Positions 44,150 to 53,142 of a stretch of 64,000 nt of DNA are shown piece by piece. The position numbers and the translations under genes were made by a program. The stretch lies in the NCBI GenBank assembly GCA_963747535.1, contig CAVVFX010000009.1:1-64000 (forward strand), read 5' to 3'. A model generated the notes under the pieces. That model was not told the DNA's origin. It did no database searches and saw only the letters and a list, made by a program, of their open reading frames with translations. The DNA is from CAVVFX01 sp963747535. Its GTDB lineage: Bacteria > Acidobacteriota > Terriglobia > Bryobacterales > Bryobacteraceae. The stretch's first letter is position 1. Each line of letters opens with the position of its first letter.

Positions 44150-44617
44150 ATGACACGAAGGTTCATTCAGCACGTTCTTTTTACACTGCCGGCATGCCTC
44201 TTCAGTTTTGTACTTACGCCCGGACGAGCGTTGGCCGAACATCCCGTGCTCTCGGGAACATGGGAACTCGACCTCTCTGCTTCCGATTTTGGCGGCACGC
44301 CGACGCCGGCTTCAGGCCATCTCACGATCTCATCGCTTGCGCACAAGGTGCTGCACGTCACGCAATCGATCGAAAGCCCTCATCAGCAGCGCACGGAAGA
44401 GAGCGAATGGAAGATCGACGATCGCTACCATCCGGTCGAGGGTAGCGGCGGCGGTGAGCTACTGGCGAAGTGGGAGGGTGCGGTGCTGCTCGGCAAGCGA
44501 CAGACAAAGACCGGAGTCGAGGAGATTCGATTCCGTCTGGGACCCGGCGGCGAGAGCTTGACGGAAAGCATCGAGTCCGGCGCGAACGTCACTACGTTGA
44601 TCTGGCGGCGGCGCTAG
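44150..44617 (+). CDS. Secreted protein, function unknown
   Basis: Protein of 155 residues with a signal peptide (HVLFTLPACLFSFVLTPGRALA). The body starts LSGTWELDLSASDFGG, a pattern common in secreted acidobacterial proteins with lipocalin-like beta-barrels, and continues with antiparallel strands. Charged-residue layout suggests a small soluble beta protein. The TAG stop is followed at once by the dispersed element at 44618. Confidence 0.65.
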   Translation: MTRRFIQHVLFTLPACLFSFVLTPGRALAEHPVLSGTWELDLSASDFGGTPTPASGHLTISSLAHKVLHVTQSIESPHQQRTEESEWKIDDRYHPVEGSGGGELLAKWEGAVLLGKRQTKTGVEEIRFRLGPGGESLTESIESGANVTTLIWRRR

Positions 44618-44705
44618 TACCAAATTGCAAAAGTTCGCGTAAGTCCCTGCTGTTCCGCGCGCGTAAGCAAGCGGTTCATGTACGCAAAATTCTGGAAGTA
44701 GGGTA
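44618..44705 (-). repeat. TACC...GGTA imperfect palindromic element, copy 2
   Basis: In reverse orientation it carries TGAACCGCTTGCTTACG and CGCGAACTTTTGCAA as in copy 1 (34291-34364). It begins directly after a TAG stop. Ends TACC and GGTA are partly degenerate. Confidence 0.65.
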
Positions 44706-44736
44706 CTGGCAGCAACCGGCTTAATCGCGAATCAAG

Positions 44737-45666
44737 TCAGGCAGCTTTGACCTTGCCCAGAATTCGATCTACTTGCTGCAGATCGGCCGAACTCAGCCTC
44801 CAATTCACTGCACCCGCATTCGCCTTGACCTGCTCCGCCTTCGTCGCCCCCGCGATCACGGATGCCACGGTCTCCTGGGCCAGCAGCCACGCGAACGCCA
44901 ACTCCAGCAGCGTGTGGCCGTGCGATTCCGCGAAGGTTGTTAACTTCCCGGCGAGCGCCAGGTTCTCCTCCGTAAACACCTTAGGACCCCATGCCGCGTC
45001 TCCCCGACTGCCCTTGGGCATGGGCTGGCCGGTGCGATACTTTCCGGTCAGCAGACCGTTGGCCAGCGGGAAATAGGGCAGCATGGCGAGTCCATAGCGC
45101 CGGCATTCGGCGATCACCTCATCCTCCGGCTCGCGATGGAGCATGCTGTATTCGTTTTGCACGCTCACAAAGCGGGCAGTTCCCGCAGGCGCCGCAGCCT
45201 CCGCCTCCCGTATTTGGGCCGCATTGAAATTCGATGACCCGATCTCGCGAACCTTGCCGGCCTTTACCAGTTCGTCAAGCGCCCCGAGCGTATCGGCTAT
45301 CGGCACATCCGGATCGGGACGATGCAACTGATACAGGTCGATATAGTCGGTTTGGAGGCGACGCAAGCTGGCTTCGGCGGCCTGGCGAATGTACTCCGGA
45401 CGTGCGCCTTCCTTCCCCTCGCCCATCTTCATGCGGAATTTTGTGGCGACTATGACGCCTTTTCGCCGGTCGCCTAATGCCCGGGCCAGAAACTCCTCAC
45501 TGTGACCCGTATCATAGACATCGGCGGTGTCGAAGAAATTGATTCCGGCATCGAGTGCCGCGTCGACGACGGCTACCGTCGCCTCCGCATCGATTCGCCA
45601 GCCGAAGTTGTTGCAGCCCAGCCCGGCTACCGTAACATCTAACGATCCTATCTTGCGCTTTTCCAT
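44737..45666 (-). CDS. Aldo/keto reductase
   Basis: NAD(P)H-dependent oxidoreductase of 309 residues. Catalytic set: Asp and Tyr in DTADVYDTG, Lys in VIVATKFRMKMG and His in YQLHRPD. Later SSNFNAAQI and YFPLANGLLTGKY are typical of the family. Start ATG 45666 (MEKRKIGSLDVTVAGLGCN) is preceded by GGAAAGGTG. Substrate not predictable. Confidence 0.9.
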   Translation of the reverse strand: MEKRKIGSLDVTVAGLGCNNFGWRIDAEATVAVVDAALDAGINFFDTADVYDTGHSEEFLARALGDRRKGVIVATKFRMKMGEGKEGARPEYIRQAAEASLRRLQTDYIDLYQLHRPDPDVPIADTLGALDELVKAGKVREIGSSNFNAAQIREAEAAAPAGTARFVSVQNEYSMLHREPEDEVIAECRRYGLAMLPYFPLANGLLTGKYRTGQPMPKGSRGDAAWGPKVFTEENLALAGKLTTFAESHGHTLLELAFAWLLAQETVASVIAGATKAEQVKANAGAVNWRLSSADLQQVDRILGKVKAA

Positions 45667-46005
45667 ATGCACCTTTCCAGTTTCTAGTACAGCGCAGTTT
45701 TGCGGCTGCATGATGTCGTGATTGTGAGAATGTGCCCCAAAGGGGTTGCCGATCGGCCAATCGCAAAAGCGCCGGGCAGATCAAGGTGTTGCGATTGGCC
45801 GCTCACACACGACCTCCGTAGGGCGGACCATCGTTTTTTGTGGTCCGGCCGGCTGCGGAGCAGCCGTTTTATGGCGCGGTTCTTCGATACGCTCTCCCAG
45901 CGCGGGCGCTAACTTTTGCCGGGGAAGACCGGACGCATGACCGTCGCCCAGGGGCTCAACGCGGAAATCGCCGCCCGCACAAAGTTCGGCACGGACTTAG
46001 AATGG
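45667..46005. other. Intergenic region with one REP-like repeat
   Basis: No gene supported. A plus-strand frame from about 45940 (MTVAQGLNAEIAARTKFG) runs into the opposite gene and lacks recognisable homology. Contains the repeat at 45818-45865. Confidence 0.45.
45818..45865 (+). repeat. Two-hairpin REP-like repeat
   Basis: Header GTAGGGC, hairpin arms CGGACCA and TGGTCCG, then GGCTGCGGAGCAGCC. The change of GCAGACC to GCGGACC on the left arm is matched by GGTCTGC to GGTCCGG on the right, that is, compensated in the stem. Confidence 0.85.
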
Positions 46006-46572
46006 CTATCCCAGATACTGTACGTGAACGTAAGTTCCCAACCTCGGGTTATAGGCCAGGTACCAACCTGGATCATCCGGATCGTCGTAAATTACGATCT
46101 CGTCGCCTGCCCAATTCCAACCTGCGACAGACGAAAACTCCCACGGCGCGACGCTGAAGTAAAATCCATTAAACCAGAAGCGAGAAGGGCCTCCGCCTGC
46201 CAGATGCCACACGTGACTCGGTCCAAAACCGCCCGCAAAATGTCCATGTTCGAACGGATGGTCGAGGTGTAGACGGGCGTCGGCGTGTTCGTGCCCAACC
46301 CAAGTCCCGTCACTGTGCACATGGGGCGCCTCCGGATGGCCCGCCACATCGGGGGCATGCGCGGCCGGAGCAGCGTGTGCCGCCGGCGCCGGGGCAGCGT
46401 GCGCTGCTGGGGCTGGAGCAGCGTGCGCCGCCGGGGCCCTGGGTGCGGGTCCATGCTGAGGGACATAGCCGCCGCCAACATGACCACCACCTTCATGCCC
46501 ATGCTGCTGCGCGTAATCAACACCCACAAACGTAAGCAAAAGCGAAATCGCCAAACCGGCAATCATTCTCAT
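46006..46572 (-). CDS. Secreted His/Ala/Pro-rich protein
   Basis: Protein of 188 residues with a signal peptide (MIAGLAISLLLTFVGVDYA). The middle is low-complexity HAAPAPAAHAAPAPAAHAAP-like, with histidines in a regular spacing (AAHAAPAP units). The C-terminal part (FWFNGFYFSVAPWEFSSVAGW, GDEIVIYDDPDDPGWYLAYN) resembles periplasmic proteins with a single beta-rich domain. Histidine content suggests metal binding but this is unproven. Confidence 0.65.
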   Translation of the reverse strand: MRMIAGLAISLLLTFVGVDYAQQHGHEGGGHVGGGYVPQHGPAPRAPAAHAAPAPAAHAAPAPAAHAAPAAHAPDVAGHPEAPHVHSDGTWVGHEHADARLHLDHPFEHGHFAGGFGPSHVWHLAGGGPSRFWFNGFYFSVAPWEFSSVAGWNWAGDEIVIYDDPDDPGWYLAYNPRLGTYVHVQYLG

Positions 46573-47223
46573 TCAAAACACCTCGACGAAAAATTGGCAA
46601 ACTTCCTGCCGTTGTAAGAGCCGGTACTCCTAGGCTCTCGTTTCTACCAGCGAGTATTGTACTCCGCTTCAGTGCCCGGCGCGGCCCTTGGAGCCTTTGG
46701 AGATGTGACCCCGGTCACGCTACCATTACATCAACCTCCGCAATCAAGAGCTTAGAGGCCATCGCCCTCTTTCCGCTGCCTACCGCCATCTATCCTGGAA
46801 GCACGAGAGCAAAGTGCGTTTGGCTTCGTTTTCACACGGCTCGATTCGAGACAACAGATCGGTCATGTCGCGTGCACGCCGGAACAATAAACGGAAGACC
46901 GCTCCCGAACACCACTCACCCCGCCCAAATGCCCTCGCCCATCGGAAATTCTTCGCCAATCGCGACACTCAACGCGCCAGTTAACGACGAATCGCATAGC
47001 AAGTGCGGTCTCCAACGAGACGTTGTAAATCCGCAAACTTACTTCGGAAAACCTCCAAAATATCTCGCACAACACTTGACATACAGATCGGGGGGGGTGA
47101 ACTCCTCCTTTAAAATTGGCTTCGATCCGCAAAATCCTGCATCATGGAGGTTCCTGTGCATCCGCGAAGCGCACCAGCAACTTACCGAAGATATTCGTGC
47201 CACCCGCCACGGACGTGCAGCGA
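46573..47223. other. Intergenic region upstream of the glycosyltransferases
   Basis: About 650 bases with no supported gene. Short frames on both strands lack family features. There is an eight-base G run at 47090-47097 and a TTGACA at about 47087, but no matching -10 at proper spacing. The glycosyltransferase promoter is likely here. Confidence 0.45.
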
Positions 47224-48159
47224 ATGAGCACCCCACTCATCACCGCCGTAATCGTGACTTATCAGTCCGCGGCAGAGATCGGGGAGTGCCTGGATGCCCT
47301 CTGCCGTTACGGCGTCGACGCCATAGTTGTGGACAACGCCTCCACCGACGGAACGCTCGAGACGCTTCGGGGCCGTGCCATACGCCTCATCGCCAACCCG
47401 GACAATCGCGGCTTCGCCGCCGCCGTGAACCAGGGGTTTTCCGCGTGCGATACTCCCCTGGTCCTACTGTTGAATCCTGATACCGTGCTCGCCTCCGACC
47501 CGCATCTTCTGGCGGCTGAATTCGCGCAACCAAAGGTTGGCGCGGCCAGCGGACCGCTGCTGAACCCTGGCGGATCGCTGCAAACCGGGTTCTCCGTGCG
47601 GCGATTTCCGACTGCTCTCACACTGGCCTTCGAAGTGCTTGGTTTGAACCGAATTTTGCCATCGAATCCAATTAACCGGCGTTGGCGTTGTATAGACCTC
47701 GACCTGTCGCGGCCATGCGACGTGGAGCAGCCTGCGGGAGCTTACCTTATGATTCGGCGTGACGTCTGGCGCGCTCTGGGGGGCTTCGACGAGGCGTTCT
47801 ATCCCCTTTGGTTTGAGGACGTCGACTTCTGTTTTCGCTTATGTGCGAAAATGTACCTTGTCCGTTTTGTACCCAGTGCCGTGGCAAAACACACCGGAGC
47901 ACACTCCATCCGCAAGATTCCAGTAGAGTTCCGGCTGTTTTATTGGTATGGTAGTCTACTTAGGTATTCGGCGAAACACTGCCGTCCCTACGCGAGGCAA
48001 CTGCTTTGTTTGGCTGTAGTCTCCGGTGCCTTGGCCCGGCTGGTTCCGGAGTTCATAATTCATCCGGGCACTAAGTTGTTAAAGATGTATGGTCGGATCG
48101 TGCGGTTGGCCGGTATTTACTTTATCGGTTCGCAGCACAACATAGAGAGAGTGTCTTAA
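47224..48159 (+). CDS. Family 2 glycosyltransferase
   Basis: GT-A glycosyltransferase of 311 residues from ATG 47224 (MSTPLITAVIVTYQS); the frame extends upstream to 47116 without family similarity. Motifs: VVDNASTDGT, LLLNPDTVL (the DxD-like site), and WFEDVDFCFRL. It resembles rhamnosyltransferase-type enzymes of surface polysaccharide clusters. First of three glycosyltransferases in a row. Confidence 0.88.
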   Translation: MSTPLITAVIVTYQSAAEIGECLDALCRYGVDAIVVDNASTDGTLETLRGRAIRLIANPDNRGFAAAVNQGFSACDTPLVLLLNPDTVLASDPHLLAAEFAQPKVGAASGPLLNPGGSLQTGFSVRRFPTALTLAFEVLGLNRILPSNPINRRWRCIDLDLSRPCDVEQPAGAYLMIRRDVWRALGGFDEAFYPLWFEDVDFCFRLCAKMYLVRFVPSAVAKHTGAHSIRKIPVEFRLFYWYGSLLRYSAKHCRPYARQLLCLAVVSGALARLVPEFIIHPGTKLLKMYGRIVRLAGIYFIGSQHNIERVS

Positions 48160-48202
48160 CGGGTTAGTAAAGCTCTAATACCGGGTAGCCAGGTTCGAAT
48201 AA

Positions 48203-49255
48203 ATGTCCTTTAGCGACTTCGTTTCGGTTACGATCGTAACTTACAACAGCGGCCGATTTATCAAGCGTTGCCTTGATTCCGTCTTGGATCAAAAGTATCC
48301 ACAGATGGAAATCATCGTCATCGACAACGCTTCCGATGACGGCACCATCGATTTGCTCGAGCCATTCGAGGATCGGTGCCGCATCGTATATAACGAGGAA
48401 AACATCGGTTTCGCCGCCGCCCAGAATCAGGCCATCCGCCTGTCTCGGGGAGGCTGGGTTTTAACCCTCAATCCCGATGTCCTCCTCCTTCCGGATTTCA
48501 TCCAGGCCCTGGTTCGGGCCGGCCAGATTGACCCGCGCGCCGGTACGATCTGTGGCAAGCTCCTCACTATGACCTCCGGCTTCGACTTTCCCGCCGAACC
48601 GGTAGTTGATTCGACGGGAATTTATTTCACACCCAACCTTCGTCACCTGGACCGTGGCAGTCTTGAAAAAGACAACGGCCATTATCGCCAGTACGAATAT
48701 GTGTTCGGAGCTACCGCCGCGGCTGCTCTCTATCGCCGCGAGATGATCGACGATATCGCGGTCGACGGTGAGTTTTTCGACAACGATTTCTTCGCTTACC
48801 GCGAGGATGCCGATGTCGCGTGGCGAGCTCAGATCATGGGATGGCGTTGCGTCTACGCTCCCTACGCCCGCGGCTACCACGTCCGCAAGGCCCTGCCGGG
48901 AAATCGCCGCGCGTTACCGGCCTTCATCAACATGCACAGCGTGAAGAACCGCTTCCTGCTGCGCATGAAGAACATGACCTGGGATCTTTACAAGCGCAAC
49001 TGGTTCTCCATCACGCTACGCGACCTCGTGGTGATTGGCTGCTGCCTGTTGGACCCGCGGGAACACAGTTCGCTCAAGGCTTTCCCTTTCCTGTTTAAGA
49101 ACTGGCGGCGGATTCTCAGCAAGCGTCACAAGATTCTCAGCAACCAGCGAGTCGATGACGACTACATCGCGAGCTGGTTCAGCTTCAAACCGGTGAGCAA
49201 GCCGGCGCCCAAGAAAGCTTCCAAGCCGGCCGCGATCCTTTCCCCGCGTCGGTGA
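48203..49255 (+). CDS. Family 2 glycosyltransferase
   Basis: Protein of 350 residues with the same fold: VSVTIVTYNSGRFIKRCLDS-like start, VIDNASDDGT, LTLNPDVLLLP, and FAYREDADVAWRAQIMGW near 200. The Lys/Pro-rich tail after about 320 is probably disordered. Acts on the same pathway as its neighbours. Confidence 0.9.
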   Translation: MSFSDFVSVTIVTYNSGRFIKRCLDSVLDQKYPQMEIIVIDNASDDGTIDLLEPFEDRCRIVYNEENIGFAAAQNQAIRLSRGGWVLTLNPDVLLLPDFIQALVRAGQIDPRAGTICGKLLTMTSGFDFPAEPVVDSTGIYFTPNLRHLDRGSLEKDNGHYRQYEYVFGATAAAALYRREMIDDIAVDGEFFDNDFFAYREDADVAWRAQIMGWRCVYAPYARGYHVRKALPGNRRALPAFINMHSVKNRFLLRMKNMTWDLYKRNWFSITLRDLVVIGCCLLDPREHSSLKAFPFLFKNWRRILSKRHKILSNQRVDDDYIASWFSFKPVSKPAPKKASKPAAILSPRR

Positions 49256-49286
49256 ATTTGGGCCGACTGATGCCGCGGGTCGCCTG

Positions 49287-50375
49287 ATGCGTATCGCCCT
49301 CCTCGGCGCCCGCGGCATCCCTTCCAGTTACGGCGGGTTTGAGACCTTCTCCGAGGAGCTATCGGTCAGGCTGGTAGAGCGCGGTCACGACGTTACGGTT
49401 TATTGCCGTCAGAGTTTCTCTGCGGACACCTGGCGCGGCGTCAAACTGGTCTATTTCCCCACCATCCGCCACAAGTATTTCGATACCCTCGCGCATACCT
49501 TTCTCTGTACCTTTCATTTGCTGGCCCACCGCTCCGACGTCGCCCTCTACATGAACGCTGCTAACGCGATCTTCACGTTCCTGCCGCGCCTCGTGGCCAT
49601 ACCGGTCGCGCTTAACGTCGACGGGATCGAACGCCGGCGCAAGAAGTGGAATATCATCGCCCGCGCCTGGTACCTCCTCTCCGAAAAGCTCGCCACCGTG
49701 TTTCCCAGTGCCGTCGTCACGGACGCCGTCACCATCCAGGGCTATTACCTTGACCAGTACAAGAAGCTCACTACCTTTATCCCCTACGGCGCCGACGCCG
49801 AGTTAGCAACCACCACCGTCGAGCTCGAGCGCCTGGGACTAGAGAAGTACCGCTACTTCCTGTACGTCAGCCGCCTTGAGCCGGAGAATCACGCTCTGCA
49901 GGTCCGGCAGTCGTTCGAAAAAGTGCCGACCGATCTGCGGTTGGCGCTCATCGGCGATGCTCCCTACGCCACTGAGTACATCCAGGAAGTCCGCGATACG
50001 GAGGACCCCCGCGTGATCATCCCAGGTTCGATTTACGGTACTGGATACAAGGAACTCGGCACGTGGTGTTTCGCCTACATTCACGCGACTGAAGTCGGGG
50101 GCACCCATCCGGCGCTCATCGAAGCCATGGGACGCGGAGCGTTGGTAATCTACCGTAACGTACCGGAAAACGTGGAGGTGTGCGGTGACACCGGCCTTCC
50201 CTTCGAAGACGATGCCGGCCTGATCGCGGCCATCCGCACCACCCTGGCAATGTCTGAAACCGAACGCAACGACTACCGACGCCGAGCCCGGCAGCGGGTG
50301 CTCGATCGCTACTGCTGGGACGCCGTGACCACGCAGTACGAGCAACTCTTCGCCAGGATCAAGCCGGCCGGCTAG
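49287..50375 (+). CDS. DUF1972/GT4 glycosyltransferase
   Basis: GT-B type transferase of 362 residues. The N-terminal DUF1972 part opens MRIALLGARGIPSSYGGFETF and the C-terminal Rossmann half has YFLYVSRLEPENH, and an acceptor/donor region VGGTHPALIEAMGRG. Similar enzymes transfer rhamnose or other deoxysugars in exopolysaccharide clusters. Consistent with the dTDP-sugar genes at 56355-57931. Confidence 0.88.
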   Translation: MRIALLGARGIPSSYGGFETFSEELSVRLVERGHDVTVYCRQSFSADTWRGVKLVYFPTIRHKYFDTLAHTFLCTFHLLAHRSDVALYMNAANAIFTFLPRLVAIPVALNVDGIERRRKKWNIIARAWYLLSEKLATVFPSAVVTDAVTIQGYYLDQYKKLTTFIPYGADAELATTTVELERLGLEKYRYFLYVSRLEPENHALQVRQSFEKVPTDLRLALIGDAPYATEYIQEVRDTEDPRVIIPGSIYGTGYKELGTWCFAYIHATEVGGTHPALIEAMGRGALVIYRNVPENVEVCGDTGLPFEDDAGLIAAIRTTLAMSETERNDYRRRARQRVLDRYCWDAVTTQYEQLFARIKPAG

Positions 50376-50378
50376 CCC

Positions 50379-50425
50379 GTGGGGCAGACCATCGTTGTTT
50401 GTGGTCTGCCGGCTGCGCAGCAGCC
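50379..50425 (+). repeat. Two-hairpin REP-like repeat
   Basis: GTGGGGC header, hairpin with arms GGCAGACCA and TGGTCTGCC, then GGCTGCGCAGCAGCC. It starts a few bases after the glycosyltransferase stop. Confidence 0.88.
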
Positions 50426-50510
50426 CTTCACCTCTCAAGCACCCACTATCCGCAAATCAGCTACCACAGCGATCCGGGGTTCGCGACTTCCGGATCTAGG
50501 ATAATAGAGT

Positions 50511-51245
50511 TTGCCGTCGTTCGAATCACTACGCAGAGCCGGCTCTTTATCTTCGAGACAGTCTCCCAAACGCAAGAGGGGCTGGCTGACCACAATCCTC
50601 CTGGGCATCCTTGGGATCGTCTTCCTCTTTTACGTGGTATGCGCATGCCTGATCTGGTCATTGCGCTCAATCAATCCGCCGACCACCGCCGTCCAGATGC
50701 AGCGCGAAATGGAGGCTGTCCTGGCGAAGCGACCTTACCACAAATCCTATTTGTATGTGCCTCTCTCGAGGATCGCTCCGGACCTCCAGTATGCAGTGAT
50801 CGCTGCCGAGGACGGACGCTTCTACGTCCATCACGGCTTCGATTGGCTCGAACTGCAGAAGGTCATGCACGCTGACGTCGCCAAGCGCAGCCTTGGCCGC
50901 GGCGCTTCGACCATCACCCAACAGCTTGCCAAGAATCTGTTTCTCGGGACAGAGCGTTCGGTGGTCAAAAAAGGAATCGAGTCGACGCTGGTTCCGATGC
51001 TGGAGTGGTTCCTCACCAAGAACCGGATACTGGAGCTCTATCTGAATGAGATCGAGTGGGGACCCGGAGTTTTCGGCGCGGAAGCCGCCACCGAGTTTTG
51101 GTATCGCAAACCCGCGACCCAGATTACCCGCGAGCAGGCTGCGCGGCTCGCGGCAATCATCCCCAACCCTCTAAAACGCTCTCCGGCGAGAGAAGAAGAA
51201 TACGGCGAAGAGATTCAGGATCGCATGAAAAAGATGGGCTGGTAG
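50511..51245 (+). CDS. mtgA: Monofunctional peptidoglycan transglycosylase
   Basis: Protein of 244 residues from TTG 50511 (no better start precedes the membrane helix). A basic N-terminus and one membrane anchor (WLTTILLGILGIVFLFYVV) are followed by the GT51 domain: VIAAEDGRFYVHHGFDW with the catalytic glutamate, RGASTITQQLAKNLFL, and LELYLNEIEWGPGVFG. Polymerises lipid II strands in the periplasm. No transpeptidase domain. Confidence 0.92.
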   Translation: MPSFESLRRAGSLSSRQSPKRKRGWLTTILLGILGIVFLFYVVCACLIWSLRSINPPTTAVQMQREMEAVLAKRPYHKSYLYVPLSRIAPDLQYAVIAAEDGRFYVHHGFDWLELQKVMHADVAKRSLGRGASTITQQLAKNLFLGTERSVVKKGIESTLVPMLEWFLTKNRILELYLNEIEWGPGVFGAEAATEFWYRKPATQITREQAARLAAIIPNPLKRSPAREEEYGEEIQDRMKKMGW

Positions 51246-51338
51246 CTTGTGTAACAAACTTCAGTCCGTCCATTTCTACGAAAAATAGCCCGCCGCAAAC
51301 CCTGCAAAGTCAACATCTTGAGATTCTGACCTTCTCCT

Positions 51339-51368
51339 ATTCGTGTTCATTCGGGTCCATTCGTGGCC
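51339..51368 (+). repeat. ATTCGTGTTC triple repeat
   Basis: Three units with two base changes, ending in GGCC and followed by CAATGTTTT as at 20053. Single-arm copy. Confidence 0.75.
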
Positions 51369-51373
51369 CAATG

Positions 51374-51422
51374 TTTTCATCCGCGCTGGTAGGCGCCTGG
51401 CGTCGGCGCCGCGGCGGATCAC
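51374..51422 (+). repeat. 49-bp dispersed repeat, copy 2
   Basis: Aligned copy of 12934-12982. ATCCGC at the start and GCGGAT near the end can pair, with GGCGCC repeats between. Confidence 0.6.
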
Positions 51423-51573
51423 GCCCCTTCATGAATCCCATGCCTATTCGCAGCAGCCGTTTGCGAGCACACCCCTGCCATTTCTGCCCGCTTGTCTGGT
51501 ACAAGTGAAATTAGAAGGGGCGGCAAATGCGCGCGAAAGACTTCAAGCCCCCGATACGTGTTAGAAAGGAACA

Positions 51574-53142
51574 ATGCCAGACAAGCTTTATGACGTAGTC
51601 GTCATCGGCTCCGGAGCCGGCGGCGGAACACTTGCCGCGCAACTCGCGCAATCCGGCGCGGACGTGCTGGTCCTCGAGGGCGGCCCCAAAATCGACACCC
51701 GGACCGACTTCAACACTCATGGTCTTCCGTTCCAGTTTCCCAACCGGTCCATACCGGTCATGAAGCCGGGCAAGCCGGGCATGGATAGTGAACGCAGCCG
51801 CGGCGTGGGCGGCAAAACCCTCACCTGGAACGCCGTGGCGCTTCGCATGAGCCAGCGCGATTTCAAGGGACGCCAGCACGACGGAGCCGGAGAGGACTGG
51901 CCCGTCGATTACCGCGACATGGCACCGTACTACGAGAGGATCGAAAGAGAGGTGGGCGTCTGCGGCAACCTCGACCATCTCGAAGATCTGCCCGACGGCA
52001 TCTTTCTGCCTCCGGTGCCCATGAAGTGCACCGATGAAATCATCCGTGCCGGCGCCGCCAAGCTCGGCGTGAAAGTGATTCACGTTCGCAAGGCGACCTT
52101 GAGCCGCGCCTCACGCACCCGTCCCGCCTGCCATTTCTGCGGCAACTGCATGGCCGGCTGCGACGTGGTTGCCAAGTACAATTCCGCCGACGTCCAGATG
52201 TACCCGGCGATTCGCGCCGGCAAGCCTCTTACCATCCGCTCCAACAGCATTGTGCACGAACTGGCAGTTTCGGCCGGTTCTCCAAAGGTCAGCGAGGTCC
52301 GCTATTTCGACCGCGAAACGCGTGCGGAAGGTGCAGCCCGCGGACGGGTGGTGGTGGTGGCCTGCGCCTGCGCGCAAAGCGTAGCTCTGCTGCTCATGTC
52401 CAAGTCGCCGGCTTTTCCCACCGGTCTCGCCAACTCGAGCGGAGAACTCGGCCGCAATTTTATCCCTCATATCACTTGTGGAATCTCGGCGTTTCTGGAC
52501 GACCGCATCGGCGCGCCGCCGGTCAATGACGAAGGCTTCCTCGATCATGCTTACATTCCTTCGTTCATGCACGATCGCCCGCGCGATTATCCCCGCAGCT
52601 TCGGCTACCAGTTCAACTATCAGAACCATCGCGCCGTGGGTTGGGCGCGCAGCATGAAAGGCATGGGAAAGTCGTTTAAGGAAGCGGTGAAGGCGCGGTA
52701 TCCCGCCTACATAACAGTTACCGGATACATGGAGATGACGCCCAACCGCGACAGCTTCATCGATCTCGACGAAAAAGCCAGGGACCAGTACGGCCTGCCC
52801 GGCGCCCGGCGGCACTGGAAGTTGTCCGATGACGACTGGAAGCGATTCCATGCCGTGCAGGACTGGGGCCGCCGGATCCTGACGTCGAGTAAGTCCGAAA
52901 TCCTGAGCGTGGCTGACACCCCCACGACCAATCACGAAATCGGCGGCTGCCGGATGGGCTCCGATCCCAAACGCTCCATCCTGAATCAGTTCAACCAGGC
53001 GCACGACGTCCCGAATCTCTATGTGGTGGACGCCAGCGCGTTCCCTTCAGCCTCCGAGAAGAATCCCACTCACACCATCATGGCAATGGCCTCGCGGGCC
53101 GCGGACCACATCGCGAACCGCCTCAAGAAAGGAGAAGTCTGA
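51574..53142 (+). CDS. GMC-family FAD dehydrogenase with cysteine motif
   Basis: Oxidoreductase of 522 residues. The FAD-binding GSGAGGGTLAAQLA is at 12-25 and EGGPKI follows. A second GMC block and the C-terminal NHEIGGCRMGSDP and NPTHTIMAMASRAADH carry the catalytic histidine region. The cluster Cys186, Cys189, Cys192, Cys196 (CHFCGNCMAGC) resembles the Fe-S-binding segment of FAD glucose/fructose dehydrogenases (inference). The next gene encodes a subunit-3 protein and is separated by no spacer, so both form one enzyme; the sugar or polyol substrate is unknown. Confidence 0.87.
   Translation: MPDKLYDVVVIGSGAGGGTLAAQLAQSGADVLVLEGGPKIDTRTDFNTHGLPFQFPNRSIPVMKPGKPGMDSERSRGVGGKTLTWNAVALRMSQRDFKGRQHDGAGEDWPVDYRDMAPYYERIEREVGVCGNLDHLEDLPDGIFLPPVPMKCTDEIIRAGAAKLGVKVIHVRKATLSRASRTRPACHFCGNCMAGCDVVAKYNSADVQMYPAIRAGKPLTIRSNSIVHELAVSAGSPKVSEVRYFDRETRAEGAARGRVVVVACACAQSVALLLMSKSPAFPTGLANSSGELGRNFIPHITCGISAFLDDRIGAPPVNDEGFLDHAYIPSFMHDRPRDYPRSFGYQFNYQNHRAVGWARSMKGMGKSFKEAVKARYPAYITVTGYMEMTPNRDSFIDLDEKARDQYGLPGARRHWKLSDDDWKRFHAVQDWGRRILTSSKSEILSVADTPTTNHEIGGCRMGSDPKRSILNQFNQAHDVPNLYVVDASAFPSASEKNPTHTIMAMASRAADHIANRLKKGEV

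Larger units (their letters stand above)
51246..51573. other. Intergenic region with two repeat families
   Basis: No gene seen. Holds the ATTCGTG triple at 51339-51368 directly followed by the 49-bp repeat at 51374-51422. Confidence 0.55.

Noticed and set aside
47084..47125. Sigma-70 promoter at TTGACA before the glycosyltransferase
   Set aside because: The nearest TTTAAAAT-like -10 is about 29 bases away, too far for a normal promoter.
52111..53004. Minus-strand frame of 297 codons
   Set aside because: Antisense to the GMC dehydrogenase coding region.
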